Shown: one piece after another, positions 8,306-15,867 of the stretch | Numbering within the stretch: the stretch's first letter is position 1 | Layout of the letters: each line of letters opens with the position of its first letter | DNA from: Acidobacteriota bacterium | Lineage (GTDB): Bacteria; Acidobacteriota; JAAYUB01; JAMOQF01 | Assembly: GCA_027064125.1 (NCBI GenBank) | Contig: JAMOQF010000173.1 | Location: 1-33,707, forward strand | DNA: 33,707 bases | Direction: 5' to 3' | Translations under genes and position numbers: made by a program | The notes under the pieces: model-generated | The model's database searches: none | What the model saw: the letters and a program-made list of their open reading frames with translations, nothing else | Told to the model about the DNA's origin: nothing

Positions 8306-10066
8306 ATGGGAAAGATAAAAATTCTTCCAAATGAAGTAATTAATAAAATAGCTGCGGGAGAAATTGTGGAAAGGCCATCTTCAATTGTCAAAGAACTTGT
8401 TGAGAATTCGATAGATGCAAAAAGTTCCCTTATTTCAATCTACTTTGAAAAAGGTGGAAAGAAAAAAATTCTCGTTAAAGACAATGGAATTGGAATGGAA
8501 AAAAATGATGCCATAATGGCCTTTGAACACCATGCCACAAGTAAAATTGAAAAAATTGAGGATATAGAAAAAATTTCAACCCTTGGATTCAGGGGAGAAG
8601 CACTTCCATCCATTGCTTCCGTATCAAAAATAATTCTTAAAACCATATCAAAAGATGAGAAAGAAAAGGGAAACTTTTCCGGGACTGAAATTAAAATTAA
8701 TGGGGGAAAGATATTTGATATAAATGAAATTTCATGGGCTGAAGGAACTGAAATAGAAGTGTCAGACCTTTTTTTCAACCTTCCCGTAAGAAAAAAATTT
8801 CTAAAATCAGATTCCGTTGAATCTTCCCATATAATAAGGGTGGTAAATCACATGGCTCTCTCCCATCCAGAAATAGGCTTTAAATTAAAAAGTGGTTCAA
8901 GGACAATCTTAGACATCCCAAAAGTAAAAAATTTAAATCAGAGGATATCTCAGATTTTTAAAGAAGAAGATATAAAAAATTCGAAGGAAATAAGTTTCAA
9001 GAATGAAAGAATAGAAATTCATGGAAGGGTTTCTCTACCTCATTACTACAAATATAATTCCTCCTTTCAGTATTTTTTCATAAATGGCAGAATGGTGAGG
9101 GATAGGACCATTTCATCAACACTCTTTAAAATTTATAAAAACTTTTTACCTTCTGGCACTTATCCATTTGCGGTAATTTTTATAAAAATTCCTGAGGAAG
9201 AAATAGATATCAATGTTCACCCGGCAAAACTTGAGGTGAGGTTTAAAAATGGTCCATGGTTTTCGAAAATTTTGAGAGAAACAATAGAAAAGGCACTGGA
9301 AACAAATAAAGAAAGAAACTTTTTTTCTATCCCCGATGAAAATTACTTCTTGAGAGAGGGAGAGCCATCCTCAAATAGAGGAGAAAATTTTTTTGAAAAT
9401 AAATTCAATTTTAAAACTACTCTGAAAGATGTAAAAAAAGATGAGATCTCCAATATAAAGGTTGAAAGATCCTTTAAAATAGAGGAAGAAAATGAGGAAT
9501 GGATTATTTTAGGACAATTTAAAGATACCTTCATCATAGCAACCTCTCAAGAGGAAATAATAATTGTTGACCAGCATGTGGCCCATGAAAAAATACTTTA
9601 TGAAAAGTTTTTAAAGGAAATGAGAGAAAAAAATATAAAGAGAAAAAAAGTTCTAATCCCTATAACTTTAAAAATATCGGAAAAAGAAGAAAATATTTTG
9701 AAAAACGCATCAAATATTCTCAATCAATGTGGTTTTTTAACCCACATATTTGGAAAGGATGAAATCATCTTAAGAGAAATTCCATATATGGCATCTCCCG
9801 AAGTTGCAGAAGAAGTGGCAAAGGAAATTATTTCGAATTATATTGAAGAAGGAGAAGTTTATATGGAAAATTTTGAGAAAAAAATTGCTGCAACACTTGC
9901 CTGCAAATCGGCCATTAAGGCAAATGAAAAGTTGACTTTTGAAAAAATGAAATATATCATTAACGCTCTCTTTGAACTGGACAACCCCACACACTGTCCA
10001 CACGGGAGACCAATAATCTTAACTATCAAGGAAAAGGATATTTTAAAATTCTTTCACAGAATTTAA
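8306..10066 (+). CDS. mutL: DNA mismatch repair protein MutL (endonuclease type)
   Basis: A 586-residue MutL of normal length. The N-terminal GHKL ATPase has 'LVENSIDA', 'DNGIGM', 'HHATSKI' and 'GFRGEAL'. The 'INVHPAKLEVRF' segment ends the transducer domain. The C-terminal domain has the nicking endonuclease motif DQHx(2)E-type at 422-433 ('DQHVAHEKILYE'; Val replaces the usual Ala), 'LACKSAIKAN' and 'CPHGRP' (564-569), which together form the metal site. It therefore belongs to the MutL class that nicks DNA itself, as in bacteria without MutH. The start at ATG 8306 is preferred over an in-frame TTG at 8294 because GAGGTG at 8296-8301 serves it. mutS is not in the window. Confidence 0.96.
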   Translation: MGKIKILPNEVINKIAAGEIVERPSSIVKELVENSIDAKSSLISIYFEKGGKKKILVKDNGIGMEKNDAIMAFEHHATSKIEKIEDIEKISTLGFRGEALPSIASVSKIILKTISKDEKEKGNFSGTEIKINGGKIFDINEISWAEGTEIEVSDLFFNLPVRKKFLKSDSVESSHIIRVVNHMALSHPEIGFKLKSGSRTILDIPKVKNLNQRISQIFKEEDIKNSKEISFKNERIEIHGRVSLPHYYKYNSSFQYFFINGRMVRDRTISSTLFKIYKNFLPSGTYPFAVIFIKIPEEEIDINVHPAKLEVRFKNGPWFSKILRETIEKALETNKERNFFSIPDENYFLREGEPSSNRGENFFENKFNFKTTLKDVKKDEISNIKVERSFKIEEENEEWIILGQFKDTFIIATSQEEIIIVDQHVAHEKILYEKFLKEMREKNIKRKKVLIPITLKISEKEENILKNASNILNQCGFLTHIFGKDEIILREIPYMASPEVAEEVAKEIISNYIEEGEVYMENFEKKIAATLACKSAIKANEKLTFEKMKYIINALFELDNPTHCPHGRPIILTIKEKDILKFFHRI

Positions 10067-10079
10067 AAGGGAGGAAAAA

Positions 10080-11279
10080 ATGAAAGGTTTTAAAGGTGGG
10101 AAAAAAATAGGAATTTTATTTTCAGGAGGACCTGCACCCGCTGCAGATGCAGTTATATCTTCGGCAGTGCTATCTTTTTTAAATAAAGGTATTCAGGTTA
10201 TAGGTTTCTACAAGGGATTTGAATATCTGGAAGAATTTGAAAAATACAACCCATATTCTCTTGTGGAAAATGTACACTATGTGAAATTAGATGGAACAAT
10301 GACAAAGATAAGAAATAGAAGGGGTGTCTTTCTAAAAACTTCAAGAGCAAATCCTGGAAAAGGAATTGTATCCCGTAAATGTCTGAATGACCCCAAAAAA
10401 AATAAAAAATTAAAAAATATTTTAGACGCCTTTGAACATCTTGGAATTGGATGGCTTGTTACAATTGGCGGGGATGATACGTTAAAAGTAGCCAATTATC
10501 TCAATCTTATGGGAATGCCAGTTTTACATATACCAAAGACGATAGATAATGATTACTTTGGTATACCATGGACCTTTGGATATTGGACAGCAGTTGAAAC
10601 CACAAAAAGTGCCATCTTAAATTTGAGAGCAGATGCTGAATCCACTGATGCATACTTTATTGTTGAAATAATGGGAAGAAAATCTGGTTGGCTAACATAC
10701 GCTTCTGGAATTGCAGGAGAAGCGGTAAAAATGGTAGCAAGTGAAGATATAGAAGAAGATGTATTGGACATAGAAAAACTTTGCAATGAATTCGTGGATC
10801 TAATTGTAATGAGGGAAAGGGAAAATAAGGGGTATGGTGTAATCTGTGTTGCAGAAGGTCTTGTTGATAAACTACCTGACAAATATAAACCAAAAGAAAT
10901 GGACAAACATGGAAATATAATATATGGAAAAGCAGAAATAGCAAAAGTTCTGGCAGATGAAACCAAAAAAATATACAAACACAAAACGGGAAAAAACAAA
11001 AAAATAGTTGGGAAACAAATAGGATATGAGACAAGATCCGCTCCCCCCATAAGTTTCGATGTGGTAATGGGTAGCATGCTGGGGTATGGTGCCTCAATAC
11101 TATTTGATAGAAAAAAATTTGGCCATATGGTAAGCGTAACTGACAACTTTGATATAAAGGCAATCTCTTTTAGTGAATTAATAGACCCAGAAACCCTAAA
11201 GACAAAAGTAAGAAACGTTCCCAAGGGAAGTGATTTTTACAATTTAAAGGAAGCACTTTCCTATAAGCCATCAATTTAA
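10080..11279 (+). CDS. 6-phosphofructokinase, probably pyrophosphate-dependent
   Basis: A 399-residue group of the PFK superfamily that phosphorylates fructose-6-phosphate in glycolysis. It has 'GILFSGGPAP' at the N-terminus, 'TIGGDDTLKVA' (130-134 GGDDT), 'PKTIDNDY' (152-158), 'MGRKSGWLTY' and a C-terminal 'GYETRSAPPISFD'. In ATP-PFKs the phosphoryl-donor site usually has GGDGS and PGTIDND. Asp in the first motif and Lys in the second are the residues associated with PPi-dependent enzymes, so PPi is the likelier donor (inference from family rules). The N-terminal 'PAPAADAVI' departs from the common 'PAPGxNxvI'. The start ATG has a strong GGGAGG site. It is last in the transcript and ends at a strong hairpin. 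Confidence 0.9.
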   Translation: MKGFKGGKKIGILFSGGPAPAADAVISSAVLSFLNKGIQVIGFYKGFEYLEEFEKYNPYSLVENVHYVKLDGTMTKIRNRRGVFLKTSRANPGKGIVSRKCLNDPKKNKKLKNILDAFEHLGIGWLVTIGGDDTLKVANYLNLMGMPVLHIPKTIDNDYFGIPWTFGYWTAVETTKSAILNLRADAESTDAYFIVEIMGRKSGWLTYASGIAGEAVKMVASEDIEEDVLDIEKLCNEFVDLIVMRERENKGYGVICVAEGLVDKLPDKYKPKEMDKHGNIIYGKAEIAKVLADETKKIYKHKTGKNKKIVGKQIGYETRSAPPISFDVVMGSMLGYGASILFDRKKFGHMVSVTDNFDIKAISFSELIDPETLKTKVRNVPKGSDFYNLKEALSYKPSI

Positions 11280-11280
11280 A

Positions 11281-11310
11281 TAGGAAAGAGGGGAGAACCC
11301 CTTTTTCCTA
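11281..11310. terminator. Bidirectional intrinsic terminator
   Basis: Arms at 11281-11293 and 11298-11310 form a 13-bp stem with one G-T pair and an AGAA loop. On the + strand the 3' arm holds CCCC followed by TTTTT, serving the phosphofructokinase transcript. Read on the minus strand it presents GGGG after an A/T-containing arm. The TAG stop of the antiporter (11308-11310) is inside the stem, so one hairpin separates two convergent genes. Confidence 0.7.
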
Positions 11311-12711
11311 CCCAGCCATGAAAAAGATATAATCAACTACGAAAAAGAGGGGTATCAAAATCACAATTGACCAGAACATATAGCCAAAAAAACTTGGCAT
11401 CTTAATACTTTCCTGTTCAGAAATGGACTTTACCATAAAATTTGGACCATTTCCTATGTAGGTATTTGCCCCCATAAAAACTGCACCTACAGAAATTGCT
11501 TCAATTATTTTAACTCCAAGATTATGCGCCAACAATTGATCCACTGAGAGATGTAATAGTCCCTTTGCAGTTTCCAGAAATGTCATATAAGTTGGGGTAT
11601 TGTCCAGGAAACTTGACAAAATTCCAGTTGCCCAAAAAAACTTGGAAGGTGTGTTTACTCCAAGTTCTGCTCCCCTTTCATTTAAAAGCATGAGTGCCGG
11701 AATCATGGCGGAAAAAATACCTATAAATAGATAGGCAACCTCTTTTATGGGTTCATAGTTGAAATTATTGGCATTGTGAATTTCATCCCTTGTGAGTTTC
11801 ACAGACAATATTGCAAGTACAACCATTGTTATATCTCTTACAATATTTGAAATCTGAAGGCTACCATAAGAGGTTCTTATATCCCCTAAATCCACCACCC
11901 CACTAAATATCACCGATCCAAGTATCCCCAATAAAAAGAGGATATTAAACCAACCCTCAACTTTAATATACTTTTCCCCACTTTTCGCAGGTACCTCTTT
12001 TTCACTTTTATACATGATAAAGTCCAGAATAAAAAATAGTAGTAAAAGAAATAAAACAGCAAATATCCACATGGGAAACAACCTGAATGTCCATTCAAAG
12101 GGAATTCCATTTAAAAATCCTATGAAAAGCGGTGGATCACCTATTGGGGTTAAAACTCCCCCTATATTGCATACTAAAAAAATAAAAAATATTATTACAT
12201 GTTTCTTTTTCTTACGCCACTTAATGGATCTGATCAAAGGCCTTATCAAAACCATGGCAGCCCCAGTGGTGCCAATGAAACTTGCAAGAACAGAACCTAT
12301 TCCCAAAATAACCACATTTGAAATGGGTTTTCCACTTATTGAACCTTTAATATATATACCACCTGAAATAACAAAAAGGGATCCGAGAAGTATAATAAAG
12401 GAAATATACTCTTCATAAGTGTGAAACATCTCATGTCCAAAAACTTCCATAAAAGAGAATTCACTTTTCCATATGGAAAAAAACATGGTGATAAAAGCGA
12501 TAACTATCCAAAAAAAACTGACCTTTGGATAATTTTTTTCCCACCAGTGACTATTTATTAATGGGAAAACAGCAATGGATAGCAAAATCCCCACAAATGG
12601 TATGACTGTCCACACAGGTAAAATAAAAGTTTCGACACTTACGCCCCTCTCACCTGCAAATATGGAAGATGTAAAGAGAATAAAGTAGAAAAATAATATT
12701 TTACTTTTCAT
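11308..12711 (-). CDS. NhaD-like sodium:proton antiporter / ion transporter superfamily protein
   Basis: A 467-residue polytopic membrane protein with about 11-13 hydrophobic segments. Motifs 'SFIGTTGAAMVLIRPLIR' and 'CNIGGVLTPIGDPPLFIGFL' are characteristic of NhaD-type Na+/H+ antiporters in the ion-transporter superfamily (the CitMHS-like branch). Near the C-terminus 'SSFLDNTPTYMTFLE' and 'GANTYIGNGPNFMVK' mirror the first repeat, as expected for the inverted-repeat fold. The first ~18 residues look like a cleavable signal sequence (ending SSIFA-GE). Expected role: sodium export and pH homeostasis at the inner membrane; citrate or another anion as substrate cannot be excluded. It is divergent from the symporter gene at 12766, with 54 bases between them. 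Confidence 0.85.
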   Translation of the reverse strand: MKSKILFFYFILFTSSIFAGERGVSVETFILPVWTVIPFVGILLSIAVFPLINSHWWEKNYPKVSFFWIVIAFITMFFSIWKSEFSFMEVFGHEMFHTYEEYISFIILLGSLFVISGGIYIKGSISGKPISNVVILGIGSVLASFIGTTGAAMVLIRPLIRSIKWRKKKKHVIIFFIFLVCNIGGVLTPIGDPPLFIGFLNGIPFEWTFRLFPMWIFAVLFLLLLFFILDFIMYKSEKEVPAKSGEKYIKVEGWFNILFLLGILGSVIFSGVVDLGDIRTSYGSLQISNIVRDITMVVLAILSVKLTRDEIHNANNFNYEPIKEVAYLFIGIFSAMIPALMLLNERGAELGVNTPSKFFWATGILSSFLDNTPTYMTFLETAKGLLHLSVDQLLAHNLGVKIIEAISVGAVFMGANTYIGNGPNFMVKSISEQESIKMPSFFGYMFWSIVILIPLFFVVDYIFFMAG

Positions 12712-12765
12712 GCTAATACCATAACATTATAATTTAATTTAAAACTATAAAAGTATATCTTAAAT

Positions 12766-13977
12766 ATGTCAACTTCTAAAAAAATTCCCATTTACATCCA
12801 GATAATTATTGCCGTTATTTTAGGTATTCTGTCTGGAATCTTATTTCCTTCCCACTCATCCATAGGAAATTTCCTTGGAAATATCTTTTTAAAATTACTG
12901 AAAATGCTAATAGCGCCCCTTATTTTTTCTTCAATAGTTGTGGGAGTACTTTCAGCATCAAAAAGTGGAAATTTTTCAAAACTTGGAGTGAGAACACTCA
13001 TATACTATGTATCTACCAGTATGCTGGCAATTTTAACAGGTCAAATACTTGTAAACATAATAAAACCTGGATGCATCCACGCCTCCATTTTACACATGGA
13101 AAAAGTATCAAACTTTTCCACATCAATAGAGATAAGATTCACAGATACAATTCTAAAGATGATTCCAGAAAACATTTTTAGATCCTTTACAAAGGGGGAT
13201 GTTTTACCCATTATATTTTTCTCAATACTGGTGGGATTTTTCATAGGAAAACTAAAGGAAAGGGATGTGAAATTTCTATCTTCAATGTTTGAGGGGCTCT
13301 ACAACCTCATGATGAAAATAACTGAATTTGTGATAAAGTTAGCCCCTTATGGAATTTTCGGCCTCATATATGCAATTGTTGCAAAAAGTGGTATAAAAAT
13401 TTTTAAAAATCTTTTCTACTATTTTCTGACCGTATTCTCAGGGATTTTTGTCCATTTTTTTATAACGCTACCCCTAATCTTTTTTATATTTACAAGAAAA
13501 AACCCATACAAATTCATTAAAAATATGCTTTCTCCACTTTTAACAGCCTTTTCCACAAGTTCCTCCTCAGCGACACTTCCCCTTACCATAAAAACAATGG
13601 TTGAAGAAATAGGGGTATCAAAAGAAGTGGCAAGTTTCGTATTGCCATTGGGTTCAACCATCAACATGGATGGTACTGCCTTATATGAGTGTGTGGCAGT
13701 AATATTCATAGCCCAGGTATATGGGATCCACTTATCCTTTTCCCAACAGGTTATAATAGCTCTTACGTCACTTTTGGTATCAATAGGAGCGGCTGGAATT
13801 CCAATGGCAGGTCTTGTAATGATGACAATAATCTTAAAGGCAGTGGATTTGCCCCTACAGGGGATTGGTTTAATTATTGCAGTTGACAGGTTTCTGGATA
13901 TGTTCAGGACAGCAACCAATGTATTCAGCGATTCGGTGGGAACCTTTGTAATAGACTTCCTGGGCAAAAAAAATTAA
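12766..13977 (+). CDS. Dicarboxylate/glutamate:cation symporter (DAACS family)
   Basis: A 403-residue protein of the GltP/DctA family, normal length. It has ~8 transmembrane helices and the family's substrate-binding elements: the serine-rich hairpin 'AFSTSSSSATLPLTI' (HP1), 'LPLGSTINMDGTALYE' (TM7, with NMDG sodium-site residues), 'GAAGIPMAGLVMM' (HP2) and 'VDRFLDMFRTATNVFSD' (TM8). It should import aspartate, glutamate or C4-dicarboxylates with Na+ or H+; the TM8 residues alone do not settle the substrate. The start ATG has no clear ribosome site. It sits back to back with the NhaD-like antiporter, and a sodium-coupled pair would make sense (inference). Its stop overlaps the convergent archaemetzincin gene by four bases. 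Confidence 0.92.
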   Translation: MSTSKKIPIYIQIIIAVILGILSGILFPSHSSIGNFLGNIFLKLLKMLIAPLIFSSIVVGVLSASKSGNFSKLGVRTLIYYVSTSMLAILTGQILVNIIKPGCIHASILHMEKVSNFSTSIEIRFTDTILKMIPENIFRSFTKGDVLPIIFFSILVGFFIGKLKERDVKFLSSMFEGLYNLMMKITEFVIKLAPYGIFGLIYAIVAKSGIKIFKNLFYYFLTVFSGIFVHFFITLPLIFFIFTRKNPYKFIKNMLSPLLTAFSTSSSSATLPLTIKTMVEEIGVSKEVASFVLPLGSTINMDGTALYECVAVIFIAQVYGIHLSFSQQVIIALTSLLVSIGAAGIPMAGLVMMTIILKAVDLPLQGIGLIIAVDRFLDMFRTATNVFSDSVGTFVIDFLGKKN

Positions 13978-14525
13978 AGCACTTCATCTAATTTTTCAAA
14001 ACAACTCTCACAGGGATAAATGGATTTCCTATCTGTATCTTCAATTGTAAAGGAGTTGTGCATAACACATAGATCATTCAAACAGTGAGTGAGTCCAAAG
14101 GTATGGCCAAGTTCATGAACTATTTCCTTCAAAAGCCTTTCTTTAAATATTTCCACATTGGGAGTCCTATCATAAAATCTCTCACACAATCTGTTAGTGG
14201 AAACAATACAGTAATTTCCATTTAAATGTGCCTCTCCAAATACAAATGTTAAAATGGGGATAAATAGATCCTTTCTCACTATAATACATTTCTTATCTCC
14301 ATCGCTAATGGAATGATTAAAAATAAAGTATCTTAAAATCTCAGTGGAATGATATTGATCTCTAATGGGATCAAAAAATTTATCAAGGGAAAGAGACTCA
14401 AATTGTATAATAATTCTCCTCCTGAATATGTTTGACAACTTTTCAATCATATCACTGTCAATATAAGACTTTGGAACATCCACAAGGGAAATAAATATCT
14501 TTTTCTCACTTCTTTGAAATACCAT
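13974..14525 (-). CDS. amzA: Archaemetzincin zinc metalloprotease
   Basis: A 183-residue archaemetzincin. The extended zinc motif HExxHxxGxxH is present as 'HELGHTFGLTH', followed by the family's second zinc site: cysteines in 'HCLNDLCVMHN' (with the metzincin Met) and 'CESC' near the C-terminus. N-terminal segments 'FGEAHLNGNYCIVS' and 'RLLKEIVHELGH' also match. It is a soluble cytoplasmic protein with no signal peptide. The natural substrate of prokaryotic members is unknown. It is the last gene of the haem-kinase/sigma-54 regulator operon. Its ATG lies inside the 3' end of the regulator (20-base overlap) without a clear ribosome site, implying coupled translation. Confidence 0.92.
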   Translation of the reverse strand: MVFQRSEKKIFISLVDVPKSYIDSDMIEKLSNIFRRRIIIQFESLSLDKFFDPIRDQYHSTEILRYFIFNHSISDGDKKCIIVRKDLFIPILTFVFGEAHLNGNYCIVSTNRLCERFYDRTPNVEIFKERLLKEIVHELGHTFGLTHCLNDLCVMHNSFTIEDTDRKSIYPCESCFEKLDEVL

Positions 14526-15858
14526 ATTTTTTCATTTTATTGTAAAGAGTAGTTCTATCAATATCAAGCACTTTAGCGGCCTGAGAAACGTTATAATCAC
14601 ATTCTTCAAGAACTTTTTTTATGTGGATCTTTTCAAGTTCTGAAAGAGAAAGCCCAGAAGGAATATCAAATTTATCATCTTCATTTCCCATAAATGAAAA
14701 ATCCTCAGTGGTGATTAACTTTCCTCTGGCAACCACAAAGGCTCTCTCGACCGCATTCTCAAGTTCCCTTACATTCCCTGGCCAGGAATAGTGCATCAAT
14801 TTTTTTAACGCTTGAGGTGTGACACCTTCTATATCTTTTCCCATTCTCCTTCTAAGTTGTTTCACGAAATGCTCCACAAGAAGAGGTATATCCTCCTTCC
14901 TTTCTCTGAGCGGTGGGATATGAATATTATAGACATTTAACCTATAAAAAAGATCTTCCCTGAACTTCTTTTCTTCCACCATCTTTCTCAAATCTCTATT
15001 TGTGGCAGAAATAACCCTAAAATCAACTTTTATGGTTTTATTGGAACCAATCCTAGAAATTTCCTTTTCCTGTAATACCCTCAAAAGATCAACCTGCATC
15101 TTAGGAGTCAATTCACCTATTTCATCCAGAAAAAGTGTACCCCCATTTGCAGATTCAAATTTTCCCTTCTTTTTATACAGAGCCCCGGTAAAGGCCCCCC
15201 TTTCATATCCAAAAAGTTCACTTTCTATCAGTCCCTCAGGCAGTGCCCCACAACTTACCACCACCAGGGGTTCAAACCTTCTCATGCTGGCATAGTGAAT
15301 AGCCCTTGCAACCATCTCTTTACCTGTTCCACTTTCTCCAGTTATCAACACTGAAACATCTGTTGGTGCAACCTCTTCAATTGATTTTAAGACCTTTTTA
15401 ATTCCTTTACTCTCACCAACTATGTGTACCTGTTTTAGGGCAGATTCAAGTCTTTCCTTTAATTTTACATTCTCCCTCTCAAGATCTCTGTGGGATACAA
15501 TCTTTTTTACAAGCATTGACACATACTCAGGATCAAAGGGCTTTGTAAGATAATCATAAGCCCCCAATTTCATGGCCTCAACCGCTGTGTTTATGGAAGC
15601 ATATGCGGTCATCATTATCACATCAATAAAAGGATACGTGGATTTTATCTTCTTCAAAACTTCAATTCCATCTATACCTGGCATCTTAATATCCAGAAAA
15701 ACAATATCCACCTCTCTCCTTCCCAAAAAGTTAAAAGCATCATCTGCATTTTCTGCAGTAAACACCACATATCCATCTTCCTCCAACCAATTTTTCATGG
15801 ATTCCCTAACAATTAATTCGTCATCCACAATTAATATGGTTATTTTTTTTCCTTCCAT
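14506..15858 (-). CDS. Sigma-54-dependent (NtrC-class) response regulator
   Basis: A 450-residue regulator with three domains. Receiver (1-~120): acidic pocket D12-D13, phospho-acceptor D56 in 'VFLDIKMPG', and K106. AAA+ domain (~146-375): Walker A 'GESGTGKE' at 174-181, the sigma-54 contact loop 'GAFTGA' at 221-226, Walker B 'GGTLFLDEIGE', and arginine-finger region 'FREDLFYRLN'. Fis-type helix-turn-helix at the end ('NVSQAAKVLDIDRTTLYNKMKK'). All signature residues are intact. Ten bases separate it from the upstream haem-motif kinase, its likely partner. It probably activates its own operon, because a consensus sigma-54 promoter and inverted repeats lie ahead of the first gene, about 5 kb upstream. 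Confidence 0.96.
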   Translation of the reverse strand: MEGKKITILIVDDELIVRESMKNWLEEDGYVVFTAENADDAFNFLGRREVDIVFLDIKMPGIDGIEVLKKIKSTYPFIDVIMMTAYASINTAVEAMKLGAYDYLTKPFDPEYVSMLVKKIVSHRDLERENVKLKERLESALKQVHIVGESKGIKKVLKSIEEVAPTDVSVLITGESGTGKEMVARAIHYASMRRFEPLVVVSCGALPEGLIESELFGYERGAFTGALYKKKGKFESANGGTLFLDEIGELTPKMQVDLLRVLQEKEISRIGSNKTIKVDFRVISATNRDLRKMVEEKKFREDLFYRLNVYNIHIPPLRERKEDIPLLVEHFVKQLRRRMGKDIEGVTPQALKKLMHYSWPGNVRELENAVERAFVVARGKLITTEDFSFMGNEDDKFDIPSGLSLSELEKIHIKKVLEECDYNVSQAAKVLDIDRTTLYNKMKKYGISKK

Positions 15859-15867
15859 TTTAACCCC

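Noticed and set aside
10553-11224. A 223-codon open frame on the minus strand inside the phosphofructokinase gene
   Set aside because: It is fully antisense to a clear, conserved gene. Its translation is serine/proline/phenylalanine-rich, as expected from the complement of AT-rich coding DNA, and it has no ribosome site or family motif.
12014-12418. A 134-codon plus-strand open frame inside the antiporter gene
   Set aside because: Lies wholly opposite the conserved NhaD-type motifs and has no motif or ribosome site of its own.
13419-13967. A 182-codon minus-strand open frame inside the symporter gene
   Set aside because: Antisense shadow of a conserved membrane protein. It has no recognisable domain and a biased composition.
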